64,000 nt of DNA from UBA8522 sp035528895 (GCA_035528895.1 DATKXS010000157.1:3124-67123), one strand, 5' to 3'. Positions 28,256-36,996 are shown, counted from the stretch's first letter. Notes: generated from the letters alone by a model not told the origin. A program made the numbers and translations.

Positions 28256-29151
28256 CAGAGCTTCTCCGCCGCCCTCAGCTTGGCCGCCTTGGAGCGCGAG
28301 TTGGCGGCCGTCTCTTCCTCGGTGGGAGTGACCGGTTTCCGGGTGAGAAGGCGGACGACGGCGGGGCCGCCGTCGCTTCCCGACAACCGGGCGAAGGTGC
28401 GCTTGACGATCCTGTCCTCGAGGGAATGAAAAGAGATGACCACGAAGCGCGCGCCCGAGGGAACGCGGCCGGCCATCGTCTCCAGGAATTCCCCCACTCC
28501 CTGGAGTTCCTGGTTGACCTCGATACGCAGGGCCTGGAAGACCTTGGCCGCGGGGTGGACCTTGCCTTTCTGGGGGATCCAGTGGCAGACCTGCTCGATG
28601 ACCTGCCGGAGTTCGATCGTTGTCTCAAACTTCCTGACCTTCCGGCGGGTGACGATCTCACGGGCCAGCTTCTTGGCCTGCCTCAGCTCCCCGTATTCCT
28701 GGAAGAGGTGGGCGAGCCTCGGCTCCGAATAGGTGTCGATGATCTTGAAGGCGGTCGTTTTATTTCTCCGGTCCATCCGCATGTCCAGCGGTCCTTCCTG
28801 GTTGAAGCTGAAACCCCGTTCGGGAGAATCGAGTTGGAAGGAGGACAGGCCCAGGTCGAGGAGCAATCCCCGGACGGTCGAGAAATCGATATCGAGTTCG
28901 GGTAGGCAACGAAAGTCCGCCTGATAGAGCCGGGCGCGGTCGGCGTAAGGCACGAGCGTCTCCTTGACTCTATCCAGGGCGAGCTCGTCGACGTCCAGCC
29001 CGACGAGGGAAGCGCGCGGATTCTTCTTCAGGATCTCGAGGGAGTGGCCGCCCAGGCCGATGGTGCCGTCGATGTAGGTGCCTTCTCGGGCGACGCCCAA
29101 CAGCTGCAGCACCTCGCGGAGAAGGACGGGGACATGTCCACGATCAATCAT
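28255..29151 (-). CDS. rsmH: 16S rRNA m4C1402 methyltransferase
   Basis: A 298-residue SAM-dependent methyltransferase that methylates N4 of C1402 in 16S rRNA. It begins HVPVLLREVLQLL and shows YIDGTIGLGGHS (SAM site), GLLLDLGLSSFQLDSPERGFSF and ISFHSLEDRIVKRTF. A longer frame starts at 29199, but the ATG at 29151 overlaps the mraZ end by eight bases and fits the conserved N-terminus. Confidence 0.97.
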   Translation of the reverse strand: MIDRGHVPVLLREVLQLLGVAREGTYIDGTIGLGGHSLEILKKNPRASLVGLDVDELALDRVKETLVPYADRARLYQADFRCLPELDIDFSTVRGLLLDLGLSSFQLDSPERGFSFNQEGPLDMRMDRRNKTTAFKIIDTYSEPRLAHLFQEYGELRQAKKLAREIVTRRKVRKFETTIELRQVIEQVCHWIPQKGKVHPAAKVFQALRIEVNQELQGVGEFLETMAGRVPSGARFVVISFHSLEDRIVKRTFARLSGSDGGPAVVRLLTRKPVTPTEEETAANSRSKAAKLRAAEKL

Positions 29152-29605
29152 TCGATTTTCCGCGGGGGATGAGATCGGCGATGTTCTCGAAATCTTCATC
29201 CGTCAGCGGTTTTTTCTCGAGCTTCTCGTCCAGAAGTTCTCTGTTCCAAACTTCCAAGTGATCGTTCAGTCCGATGACTTCCACTTCATCCTGGAGCCTG
29301 GCCGTTCCCCGCAAGGCCAGAGTGAGCAAAACCCGACCCTTGGAATCGATTTCGTGTTTGGTGCCTTTCCGGTTGACACGGAGCAGGAAGCGGCGGACAT
29401 CCGGCCGGAGATGGAGCGCGCCCTCTTTGGCCACCCCGGTCATCCTTTCCCAGACCGCCAGGGGATAGATCTGCACGGCCTCGTCGGTCAGGGAGGTGAT
29501 GAACACGTCCTTCCCGTATTCCTCTTCGATCGCGGCCCGGAACTTTTCGGGGATCTTGATCCGTCCGCTCTTGTCGATCTTCGCCGTGTAGCTGCCTATT
29601 AACAT
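29144..29605 (-). CDS. mraZ: Transcriptional regulator MraZ
   Basis: A 153-residue protein with two tandem AbrB-like domains: GSYTAKIDKSGRIKIPEKFR (first) and HEIDSKGRVLLTLALR (second). MraZ forms rings and binds repeated TGGGA boxes to repress its own dcw operon. Exactly such boxes lie just upstream at 29617-29641. It is the first gene of the operon. Confidence 0.96.
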   Translation of the reverse strand: MLIGSYTAKIDKSGRIKIPEKFRAAIEEEYGKDVFITSLTDEAVQIYPLAVWERMTGVAKEGALHLRPDVRRFLLRVNRKGTKHEIDSKGRVLLTLALRGTARLQDEVEVIGLNDHLEVWNRELLDEKLEKKPLTDEDFENIADLIPRGKSND

Positions 29606-29616
29606 CTTAAGATCTG

Positions 29617-29641
29617 TCCCGTTTTATCCCAATTTATCCCA
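29617..29641 (-). promoter_or_regulatory. MraZ operator: three TGGGA-type boxes
   Basis: Read on the minus strand, TGGGA (29641-29637), TGGGA (29631-29627) and CGGGA (29621-29617) recur with exact 10-bp spacing, each followed by A/T-rich linkers. This is the known MraZ box array. It sits immediately downstream of the expected transcription start, so MraZ binding would block promoter clearance. Confidence 0.88.
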
Positions 29642-29650
29642 TTTGCTTAG

Positions 29651-29679
29651 AATATAGGGGACCAAAAAACAAATGTCAA
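29651..29679 (-). promoter_or_regulatory. Promoter of the dcw operon (PmraZ)
   Basis: On the minus strand: TTGACA (29679-29674), a 17-base spacer and TATATT (29656-29651). Transcription should start near 29644, at the first MraZ box. No other strong promoter is apparent inside the tightly overlapping operon, so this likely drives about 17 kb through to hutI. Confidence 0.85.
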
Positions 29680-29761
29680 GCAGAAATTAAAAGAAAATAA
29701 CTATATTTTACCGAGATATTAAATGAGTATAAGAGGGAGCCGGTCGGGCTCTTGGGCCTCC

Positions 29762-30025
29762 CTATTCCGTCTGAGGAAGGTTCGCAAGCAACCCCTTGGC
29801 GAGGGAGAAGTCGTCTTCCGAGACCATCACTCTGAGCTCACCCATGCCGTCCACGGTCATCGGATAGACGGACTGAACCATCTGCCCCTGGAGGATGCAG
29901 GAGATTCCCTGGCTCTCCAAGAAGTTCTTGATGACCTCGGCTTCGACGGGTCCCATGACCCGTACGAGCTCCCTGAGTTTCATGTCTTTTGCGGACTTAC
30001 GGCCTTTTCTATCTTCTGCCGACAT
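29762..30025 (-). CDS. DUF2007-family small protein
   Basis: An 87-residue protein matching the pattern of DUF2007 (putative signal-transducing) proteins: LVRVMGPVEAEVIKNFLESQGISCILQGQ followed by GELRVMVSEDDFSLAKGLL. These are small single-domain proteins of unknown function, sometimes called PII-like by annotation. The ATG at 30025 has GGAGG nearby and overlaps the end of the Nudix gene by 17 bases, so both are probably co-translated. Confidence 0.78.
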   Translation of the reverse strand: MSAEDRKGRKSAKDMKLRELVRVMGPVEAEVIKNFLESQGISCILQGQMVQSVYPMTVDGMGELRVMVSEDDFSLAKGLLANLPQTE

Positions 30026-30434
30026 CTTTCTTCCTCCAGTAATCTGCCAGGATCCGTTCGTGGTCGAAGGCCAGAGGGCGAGGCCTGTCTTCTTCGGTGA
30101 AGATCCCGATATTCCGGGCATCGTCCTGGGCCCGGGGATGTCCCTGCGCTGTGGCGATGTAGACAGTGGTGATGGTGTGGAAACGAGGATCGCGGCCGGG
30201 GTCGGAATAGGTGTGGAACTGCTCGATCAGGACGATGTCGAGCGATGTCTCTTCCTTAGCTTCCCGGACGGCGGCCTCTTCCAGCGACTCGCCGTATTCG
30301 ACGAAGCCGCCGGGAAGGGCCCAGCCGAAAGGCGGGAATTTCCGCTCGACCAGGACGATGCCGGGACGGCCGTCCTCATGCTCGATCTCGATGATGATAT
30401 CGACGGTCGGAAAAGGATTCTTGTGTTCGATCAT
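30009..30434 (-). CDS. Nudix hydrolase
   Basis: A 141-residue Nudix pyrophosphohydrolase with the full box GX5EX7REXXEE: GGFVEYGESLEEAAVREAKEET (split here as GFVEYGESLEE then AAVREAKEET, about residues 39-60). The downstream FHTYSDPGRDPR resembles ADP-ribose pyrophosphatase-type members, but the substrate is not assignable. The frame is open upstream, but the ATG at 30434 lies just after the M23 stop and begins the conserved domain. Confidence 0.88.
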   Translation of the reverse strand: MIEHKNPFPTVDIIIEIEHEDGRPGIVLVERKFPPFGWALPGGFVEYGESLEEAAVREAKEETSLDIVLIEQFHTYSDPGRDPRFHTITTVYIATAQGHPRAQDDARNIGIFTEEDRPRPLAFDHERILADYWRKKDVGRR

Positions 30435-30435
30435 C

Positions 30436-31731
30436 TCAGAAAAAACTGGAGCCGACCAGGACGAGGGGCTCGGCGAGCAGAAGCCGGTATTTCTCGATCT
30501 CTTTCCCGAAATCGCCCAGCAGCTCTTCCTTGAGCGGCTCGACGGGGTCGAACTTGGCGCTGAGGGGATTGAGATAGCTGCCGTTGCGCTTGATCCGGTA
30601 ATCCAGGTGGGGGCCGGTCGAATCCCCCGAGGAGCCGACATACCCCACGATGCCGCCGCTCTTCACCCGGGCCCCCGAACGGATCCCGGGACCGAAGCTC
30701 CGCAGATGGAGGTACATCGTCTCATAGGCGTTCTTGTGCCGGATCCTGACCATCCGGCCCGAGGCTCCGTTCCATCCGGCGAAGGACACCACGCCGTCGG
30801 CCGTGGCCTGGACCGGTGTCCCGACCTGAGCCGCGTAGTCCACTCCGTAGTGCGCCCTGTACACCTTGTGGATCGGGTGGAGCCGGCTCCGGCTAAAGCG
30901 GGAAGTGATCCGCGCCCACTTGATCGGGGACTTCCGGAATTCTTTCTCCAGTGATTGGCCTTGAGCGTCGTAATAACCGGGCTTATGAGTATCGGGGGGC
31001 GAAGCGAAATAGAAAGCCTGGTGGATTTTTCCCTGGTTGAGGAGTTCAGCGGCCAGGATCTGCCCGTAGCCGATGAACCTTCCCTGGAGGTACCTTTTCT
31101 CGAAGATGACCTTGAAGGTATCCCCCTGCCTGATGTCTATGTAGAAATCGACATCCCAGCCGAAAAGGTCGGCGAAGGCCAGGGCCAGAGAATCCTCTTC
31201 TCCGTGCCGGTCGAAGGCCTGGATGGGGCTGTCCTCGATCGTGCCCCAGACCATGCCGATCTCTGTCTCGACCGGACGAGCCTCGAGCGCTGCCCGAAAC
31301 AGGTCCTCTCGTTTCTCTACGCTCAAATAGTTGATGTCATCGACATCGTATTCCAGCCGCACCACGGCTCCGGATGGGTCGGCATAGAGACGGAGGAACC
31401 GGCCGGCCCTGATACGGCGCAGGTCGAAGACCGGCTTAATCTGGTCATACAGTGCCTGGATATCGGCCGGAGAAAACCCATAACGGGATAGGATCTTGCC
31501 GATGGTGTCCCCCGGGCGAACCCTGATCTGGTATTCTGCCAGGGCGGGCGAGGGAACGGCCGATGAAACCGGCGCCCACGTCTTGGCCGGGACGGGAGGG
31601 GTCCTTTGGCCATCGACCCGGGTCAAAACGAAGATGACGACGGCGGTGAGAACGGCGAGGAGCGTGAGGATGAGGAGCAGGCGCTTCCTTTTCTGGCGCT
31701 GGATTCTGAAATAAACTCTGGAAGCCGTCAT
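30436..31731 (-). CDS. M23-family peptidoglycan endopeptidase (MepM-like)
   Basis: A 431-residue membrane-anchored murein hydrolase. A basic N-terminus and one transmembrane helix (about 16-37) precede a LysM/OapA-like region (RVRPGDTIGKILSRYGFS, about 70-90) and a C-terminal M23 zinc domain. Metal motifs are HYGVD (HxxxD) and GPHLDYRI, where the usual HxH reads HLD; an aspartate could still serve as ligand, and I recall the same variant in other MepM-like proteins. It likely cleaves stem-peptide crosslinks during growth. It directly precedes the Nudix gene. Confidence 0.9.
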   Translation of the reverse strand: MTASRVYFRIQRQKRKRLLLILTLLAVLTAVVIFVLTRVDGQRTPPVPAKTWAPVSSAVPSPALAEYQIRVRPGDTIGKILSRYGFSPADIQALYDQIKPVFDLRRIRAGRFLRLYADPSGAVVRLEYDVDDINYLSVEKREDLFRAALEARPVETEIGMVWGTIEDSPIQAFDRHGEEDSLALAFADLFGWDVDFYIDIRQGDTFKVIFEKRYLQGRFIGYGQILAAELLNQGKIHQAFYFASPPDTHKPGYYDAQGQSLEKEFRKSPIKWARITSRFSRSRLHPIHKVYRAHYGVDYAAQVGTPVQATADGVVSFAGWNGASGRMVRIRHKNAYETMYLHLRSFGPGIRSGARVKSGGIVGYVGSSGDSTGPHLDYRIKRNGSYLNPLSAKFDPVEPLKEELLGDFGKEIEKYRLLLAEPLVLVGSSFF

Positions 31732-31801
31732 GACCTTTCCGGCGTTCTCTGTTCTCTACTCCCCCGGGCCCTCTGGAGCTTCATTTTTCCGTCCGGACCG
31801 G

Positions 31802-33280
31802 CTAGCGGTTCGCCCGGGCATAAGCCCCCAGGAACGCGAGCTTGACCACATCGGCGATGATGTCGGGGTTGATGCGGTAAATCGTGTCGCCTGTTTGGTG
31901 GTAGTGAAGATGCGGTCCGTTGGAGTGGAATGAGACGCAGGGAATCCCTTTTTGGTAAAAGGGAGCGTGGTCCGATCCCCTGACGCCCACCCCTCTGATC
32001 GGATAGGCGCCTCCGAGCGTCCCGACATGCTGATCGGCCTCTTCGATGAGGGTTTTGAGTTCGGGGACATCCCCGCTGTATCCGATGCCCGCGCCATCCC
32101 CTTCGCCGACCATGTCGAAGTTGAACATCGTGTCCACTTTGCTGAAAGGCCGGGGGATATGTTCGACAAAATAGGAGGAGCCCTGGAGCCCCATCTCCTC
32201 GCCCCCGAAGAGGGCGAAGACGACCGAGCGTTTGGGTTTTTTCCCCAGTTTAGCGAAGGCTTCGGCGATCTCCATGACGGCCGCGCTCCCGCTGGCGTTG
32301 TCGTCCGCGCCGGGAAAAAGAAGCCCCATGTGGAGCCCGTTGTGATCGAAATGCCCGCCGATGACAAGACACTCCTCACGGAGCTTCGCATCCGAGCCCT
32401 CGACATAGCCCACAACATTGTAGCCGATTCCTTCCGGAAAGGGCCTGGCTTCGACTTTGAGGTGGGCCTTCGCCTTTAGCGGAAAAGAGAGGGGGCGTTT
32501 ATAGGTGGCGAGGTCTTTCCTGAGTTCGGCGGCCGTGATCCCTTTTTCCTTGAGGACGATGTCGGCGACCTTGGCGTTGATCTCGGCTGGCAAGAAGCCT
32601 TCGATCCAGTCTCCGTTGGGGTTGGAGGCGATCTCGTCGTAGATGTAGATGAGGCCGAAGGCACCCATGTCCTTGGCTGTTTTCATCCGGGCGCGATGAT
32701 GGTCGTGGGGCTCGAAGCGCCGGTCGGCCTGGTCGGGCGTCCCCCGGAAGCAGAGGATGAACTTTTCCGCGACGTCCAGTCCCGCATAATCGTCGTATCC
32801 CAGATCGGGCGCGCTGATGCCCCAGCCGGCGAAGACGAGCTCGCCGGTGCGGTCGCCGCTGTCGCTGAAGAGGAGGGGAAGAAACTCCTTTTCCGGCTCC
32901 AGCTTGACCTCTTTGACGGTCGTTTCCTTGGAGCCCTCGGGCTTCTCCTCCAGGAAGAGCGTCAGCCCGGCCCGGTCGATGATGACATAGGGCGAGGGAT
33001 AGGATTGGAGGTATCCCGATTCCCGGCTGAGCGGCTTGAGCCCCCATTCTTTGAATTTGGCGGCCGCCCATCTGGCCGCGGCCGTGTAGCCCTCATGGCC
33101 GGTCAGCCGGCCAGCGAACTTTTCTGAGGAGAGAGTCTTGCAGTAGGAATATGCCTCCAGAGGTTGGATGGAGTTCAATGCATTCCGGACATCGGCGGCC
33201 AGCTTCTCGGCGGCCGATAAGAGCCCACCCGTCGAGAAGGCCAGAGAACAAACGAGGAAAACGAGAAAACGCCTTTTCAT
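31802..33280 (-). CDS. M28-family zinc aminopeptidase, exported
   Basis: A 492-residue exported di-zinc peptidase: signal peptide (about 1-22), a protease-associated (PA) insert (about 130-270) and the M28 core. Zinc ligands are visible in GGHFDH, GADDNASG, GGEEMGLQGS, FDMVG and HYHQTGDT. It probably releases N-terminal amino acids in the periplasm or outside the cell. It resembles the M28 gene at 34084 in length and layout, although the two are in opposite orientation around the cyclophilin gene. Confidence 0.93.
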   Translation of the reverse strand: MKRRFLVFLVCSLAFSTGGLLSAAEKLAADVRNALNSIQPLEAYSYCKTLSSEKFAGRLTGHEGYTAAARWAAAKFKEWGLKPLSRESGYLQSYPSPYVIIDRAGLTLFLEEKPEGSKETTVKEVKLEPEKEFLPLLFSDSGDRTGELVFAGWGISAPDLGYDDYAGLDVAEKFILCFRGTPDQADRRFEPHDHHRARMKTAKDMGAFGLIYIYDEIASNPNGDWIEGFLPAEINAKVADIVLKEKGITAAELRKDLATYKRPLSFPLKAKAHLKVEARPFPEGIGYNVVGYVEGSDAKLREECLVIGGHFDHNGLHMGLLFPGADDNASGSAAVMEIAEAFAKLGKKPKRSVVFALFGGEEMGLQGSSYFVEHIPRPFSKVDTMFNFDMVGEGDGAGIGYSGDVPELKTLIEEADQHVGTLGGAYPIRGVGVRGSDHAPFYQKGIPCVSFHSNGPHLHYHQTGDTIYRINPDIIADVVKLAFLGAYARANR

Positions 33281-33311
33281 ACCCTCCTCCTTTCGACGCC
33301 GGGGCAGACGG

Positions 33312-33890
33312 CTAGTTTTCGACCCGCCGGATGGAAATGATGGTCACGGCCTCGCGGGGGACATCCTCCATGCCGTGGACCATCATCGTCGGTGTCGTGG
33401 CGATGGCGTCGACGGCGTCGAGCCCGGAAATGACCTTGCCGAAAACGCAGTAGCCGAATCCCTCCGCCGTCTCGTCCCGGTGATCCAGGAAATCGTTGTC
33501 CACATGGTTGATGAAGAACTGGCAGGTCGCGCTGTCGATCTCTCCCGAGCGGGCCATAGCGATCGTGCCGCGGGTGTTCTTGAGCCCGTTTCCGGCCTCG
33601 TTCTTGATCGCTGCCTTGGCCGGCCGGGTGGCGAGGTCGGCGGTCAGGCCGCCGCCCTGGATCATGAATCCCTTGATGACGCGGTGGAAGATCAGACCGT
33701 CATAGAATTTCGCCTCCACGTAGGAAAGGAAATTCTTGACCGTGACGGGAGCTTTATCGGGGTAGAGCTCGATGGTGATGTCGCCCCGGCTCGTTTTCAG
33801 CAGGACCTTCGGGTTGGCCGCCTCGGCGTTTCCGCCGGAGAAGGCCATGAAGGCGCCGACGACGAGCACAAGGAGCAGTCGGTTGGTCAT
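33312..33890 (-). CDS. Periplasmic cyclophilin-type peptidyl-prolyl isomerase
   Basis: A 192-residue PpiA-like foldase with a signal peptide (about 1-24). Cyclophilin landmarks are FHRVIKGFMIQGG, NTRGTIAMARS, SATCQFFINHVDN and FGKVISGLDAVDAI. The active-site Arg in FHRV and the QFFIN segment are intact. It starts a minus-strand series of exported or envelope enzymes (cyclophilin, M28, M23). Confidence 0.95.
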   Translation of the reverse strand: MTNRLLLVLVVGAFMAFSGGNAEAANPKVLLKTSRGDITIELYPDKAPVTVKNFLSYVEAKFYDGLIFHRVIKGFMIQGGGLTADLATRPAKAAIKNEAGNGLKNTRGTIAMARSGEIDSATCQFFINHVDNDFLDHRDETAEGFGYCVFGKVISGLDAVDAIATTPTMMVHGMEDVPREAVTIISIRRVEN

Positions 33891-33980
33891 GACGAACCTC
33901 CTCGGTTTTTGTTGGGGAGACCATAAATATCAGAAACGGCAGCCCAAATCAACCAGGCTCAGGAATCGCTGCGGGTAATC

Positions 33981-34022
33981 ATTTCTGTTTTGGTGATTCC
34001 ATTGGTCGCAGGAGGCCGCCCC
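33981..34022. repeat. Nested-palindrome element, left-half copy C
   Basis: Only the left flank and left arm of the element are present: the flank GGTGATTCCATTGG is close to GGTGATTCTATTGG of copy B, followed by TCGCAGGAGGCCGCC. No matching right arm follows before the M28 start. Like the complete copies it lies between divergent genes (cyclophilin and M28). It is probably a truncated relic. Confidence 0.7.
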
Positions 34023-34083
34023 AAGGGATTCTTGATTCGCTCCCGGTGCTGTGATAAAAAGGCTCTTCCTACAGGAGGCAAAG

Positions 34084-35625
34084 ATGAAAAGAGGAACATC
34101 TCGGGTGCTTTCCGGCCTCATCCTTTTGGCTTCGATCTCTTCAGTTGCAAGCGCCGTCGGCCGATCCGCTTCACAGACGATTGGAGACGAACAGAAGATC
34201 CTCAGCAGCCTCCACACGATCTCAAGCCAGACACTTTATGGCTACGTTAAAGAACTGGTCTCGGAGAAATACGGCGGCCGGTTGACCGGGACTCCGGAGT
34301 ACGACGCCTGCGCCGACTGGGTCGCCTCGCTCCTGAAAAAGTGGGGAGTTCAGCCCGGGGGCGACGGCGGCGGCTACAAGCAGTCTTTTCCCAATCCCTA
34401 CACCCTGGTCTTTCCCGGCTGTAAGGTCTATCTGCGGCTGCCCATCAACGGCGCTGAAGTCAGGAAATATTACCGTTACGAAGACGAGTTTATCCCCGGA
34501 GGGACCTCGGGATCAGGGGAGGTGACGGCCGAAGTCGTCTATGTCGGGTATGGCGTGACCGCGCCGGAGCTCGGATATGACGACTATGCCGGAGTTAACG
34601 TCGAGGGCAAGATCCTGCTGATGGAAAGGGAGGTGCCGGTTTCGCCCGACAAGGATGCCGGCCTGTTCAAGAGATGGCGGCCTTACTCTTTTCACCAGTA
34701 TAAACTGGAGAACGCGGTCGTCCAAGGCGCCAGAGGCATGCTTTACAATTACGGGCCGATCGGCAATCCCAACAATTCCTATGACGCCGGTTTCATCTAC
34801 AGTCACGTGGGCGATGCTGTCATCGCCGATGTCTTCGCCGGCACGGGACGCGACCACAAGGCGACCGTGGAGAGGATCCGGGAGACCTTGAGGCCGCAGT
34901 CCTTCGCCACGGGCAAGGTCTTCACCATCAAGAACCTGACCGAACATCATCCTGACGGTATCGGCGCCAACGTCATCGGGCTCATCGAAGGCGCCGACCC
35001 CGTCCTCAAGGACGAGCTCATCATCCTCGGCGGGCACCTCGACCACCTCGGTCGTCTCTGGGAGCTCATGCCCGGGGCGAACGACAACGCTACGGCGGTG
35101 GCGGTCATGCTGGGCGTTGCCGAAGCCATGTCCAAGTGTCCGGTCAAACCCCGGCGCTCGGTCATGTTCCTGTTTTTCGGGGCGGAGGAGCAGGGCGTTG
35201 CGGGTTCCGAGTTCTATGTCAACCATCCCGTTTTCCCGCTGGAAAAAACGGCGGCCTTCATCAACATGGAAGGACCCGGCAGCGGCGATAAAATCGGGGT
35301 CCTGGCGGGAAAGAACTTTCCCGATCTCTACGGATTTCTCGAGAAGGCAAACAGCCATTACATCCACCGCGTGATCGAAGCGTCCCACTTCGCCAACATC
35401 GCCCGGCCGCGCCAGGACACGGCGCGCTTCCTCTGGAAAGGAGTGCCCGGCGTCACGGTCGGCGCCTCCGAGAGCGATCCTGTCGACCGGCCTCCTTCCT
35501 ACCACAACACCCGCGATAACCTCGAAAGCGTCAGGCCGGAGATCATGGAGGACATCGCCCAGCTCCTGTTCGCGGCCATCATGGACATGAGCGATGAGCC
35601 GGCTCTGAATTTCCGAAAGCGGTAG
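34084..35625 (+). CDS. M28-family peptidase, variant zinc site
   Basis: A 513-residue exported peptidase with signal peptide (about 1-24), PA insert and M28 core. GGHLDH, GANDNATA, GAEEQGVAGS and YHNTRDN match the zinc-ligand motifs, but the segment equivalent to NxDMVG reads NMEGPG, with Glu replacing the usual Asp ligand. It is a diverged paralogue of the 31802-33280 gene. The frame extends upstream to a GTG at 34051, but the ATG at 34084 follows CAGGAGG by seven bases and gives a proper signal peptide. Confidence 0.9.
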   Translation: MKRGTSRVLSGLILLASISSVASAVGRSASQTIGDEQKILSSLHTISSQTLYGYVKELVSEKYGGRLTGTPEYDACADWVASLLKKWGVQPGGDGGGYKQSFPNPYTLVFPGCKVYLRLPINGAEVRKYYRYEDEFIPGGTSGSGEVTAEVVYVGYGVTAPELGYDDYAGVNVEGKILLMEREVPVSPDKDAGLFKRWRPYSFHQYKLENAVVQGARGMLYNYGPIGNPNNSYDAGFIYSHVGDAVIADVFAGTGRDHKATVERIRETLRPQSFATGKVFTIKNLTEHHPDGIGANVIGLIEGADPVLKDELIILGGHLDHLGRLWELMPGANDNATAVAVMLGVAEAMSKCPVKPRRSVMFLFFGAEEQGVAGSEFYVNHPVFPLEKTAAFINMEGPGSGDKIGVLAGKNFPDLYGFLEKANSHYIHRVIEASHFANIARPRQDTARFLWKGVPGVTVGASESDPVDRPPSYHNTRDNLESVRPEIMEDIAQLLFAAIMDMSDEPALNFRKR

Positions 35626-35726
35626 AATGGGACCTGTCATGGCGCATCTCCTCCGACCTCGCTCAAGACCCGCCCACCCACCCCATCCGCTCGGTCGCTC
35701 GGAGACAAGCGCCATGCCACCCATTC
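35625..35726. repeat. Imperfect long palindrome between M28 and alcohol dehydrogenase genes
   Basis: GAATGGG (35625-35631) pairs with CCCATTC (35720-35726) and ATGGCGC (35639-35645) with GCGCCAT (35709-35715). Looser complementarity continues inward (TCTCCTCCGACC against GGTCGCTCGGAGA). The loop is C-rich. It starts at the M28 stop codon and is followed by an A-run. It may be a terminator-like hairpin or another repeat type; I see no second copy in the window. Confidence 0.5.
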
Positions 35727-35765
35727 CCAAAAAAAACATCTGTCTAATGTGATAGGAGGCTCGAC

Positions 35766-36905
35766 ATGTTGTACCATATGCCCACAGCCGTCATCTTTGG
35801 GGCGGGCACGTTCGCTGAATTGCGGCGAGTTGTCCAGGATGAATTCCGTTCTTCCCGCCCATTTTTGGTCACCGATCGAGGTGTCGTTGAAGCCGGAATT
35901 GCCGAGAAGGTTCTGGCCCATCTATCTCCGGTGGCCGTTTATGACGAGGTCGAGCCGAATCCCAGGCATGGCACCATTGACAGAGCGGGGGAGTTCGTCC
36001 GGACTCTCCGTCCCGACCTCATCGTCGGAGTCGGCGGCGGCAGCGCCCTGGATGCCGCCAAGGCGATCGCCCTGCTGGCGACGAATCCGGGCCGGATCGA
36101 GGAATATGAAGGTCGGGAGCGCTACAAGACCGCTCCTCTTCCCGTATTCGCGATTCCCACAACTTGTGGCACTGGAAGCGAGGTTACCTGGGTGGCCGTC
36201 ATCACTCACACTGGGCGCCAGTTCAAGATGAGCATCAAGGGAACGCGGATGTATCCGGCGGCGGCGCTCGTCGACCCGGACCTGCTCATGACTTTGCCTT
36301 CTCATCTTATTGCCTCGACGGGCCTGGATGCCCTCACCCATGCCGTCGAAGCCTTCACTGTCAAGCCGGCCAATTTCATCTCCGATACTCTGGCCCTGGA
36401 ATCGATCCGCCTGATCTTTCGCTTTCTCCCGCGGGCCTATCAAGATATCAAGGGCGATAGCGAGGCCAGGGAAGGGCAGATGAAGGGAAGCCTCCTGGCC
36501 GGGATGGCCTTCGGGAACAGTGATGTCGGCGCCGTCCACTGTTTGGCCGAATCCGTCGGGTCGCTCTACGACACGCCGCACGGGGTCGCCAATGCGATTT
36601 TTCTGCCTCCCGTCATGGAGTTCAATCTTCCGGCGGCGAGAGAGAAGTACGCGGCCATCGCCGCCGCCATCGGCCTCGAGGCCGCCGCCAAGGATGACGC
36701 CGCTCGCGCCCTCATCCAGAAAATCAAGGACCTGTCCCGTTCCCTCTCCATCCCCTCTTTTCGGGACTTGAGAATCCCGGGGGGCGATTTCGTCGCCATC
36801 GCCCGGAAGTCTTTCGAGAACAATTCGAACTTCTCCAACCCCCGCGAAGCCAGCGCCGAGGATTATCTTCACATCTTGCGGCAGGTCCACCAGGCGGGCG
36901 CATAG
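35766..36905 (+). CDS. Iron-containing alcohol dehydrogenase
   Basis: A 379-residue group III (iron-type) dehydrogenase using NAD(P). GVGGGSALDAAKAIA binds the dinucleotide phosphates (about residue 82-96). The metal ligands are the Asp and His of GLDALTHAVEA and the His residues of GAVHCLAES and DTPHGVANA. AIPTTCGTGSEVT is also typical. It probably interconverts a short alcohol and its aldehyde or ketone in the cytoplasm. GGAGG lies about seven bases before the ATG, and the gene stands alone. Confidence 0.93.
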   Translation: MLYHMPTAVIFGAGTFAELRRVVQDEFRSSRPFLVTDRGVVEAGIAEKVLAHLSPVAVYDEVEPNPRHGTIDRAGEFVRTLRPDLIVGVGGGSALDAAKAIALLATNPGRIEEYEGRERYKTAPLPVFAIPTTCGTGSEVTWVAVITHTGRQFKMSIKGTRMYPAAALVDPDLLMTLPSHLIASTGLDALTHAVEAFTVKPANFISDTLALESIRLIFRFLPRAYQDIKGDSEAREGQMKGSLLAGMAFGNSDVGAVHCLAESVGSLYDTPHGVANAIFLPPVMEFNLPAAREKYAAIAAAIGLEAAAKDDAARALIQKIKDLSRSLSIPSFRDLRIPGGDFVAIARKSFENNSNFSNPREASAEDYLHILRQVHQAGA

Positions 36906-36960
36906 AAATTTGGGGACATGAACCGAATTTCTGAGTTCGGCATCGTGTCCCCAAATTTCC
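36904..36960. repeat. REP-like palindrome after the alcohol dehydrogenase
   Basis: A perfect 14-bp inverted repeat, GAAATTTGGGGACA at 36905-36918 and its complement at 36946-36959, encloses a smaller stem (CCGAA with TTCGG). It begins at the dehydrogenase stop codon. The GGGGACA core resembles the repeats at 6.4 and 46.2 kb. Confidence 0.8.
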
Positions 36961-36996
36961 AATTTAAGCGACGAGCTGGCACTCCTAATTTCGGCA

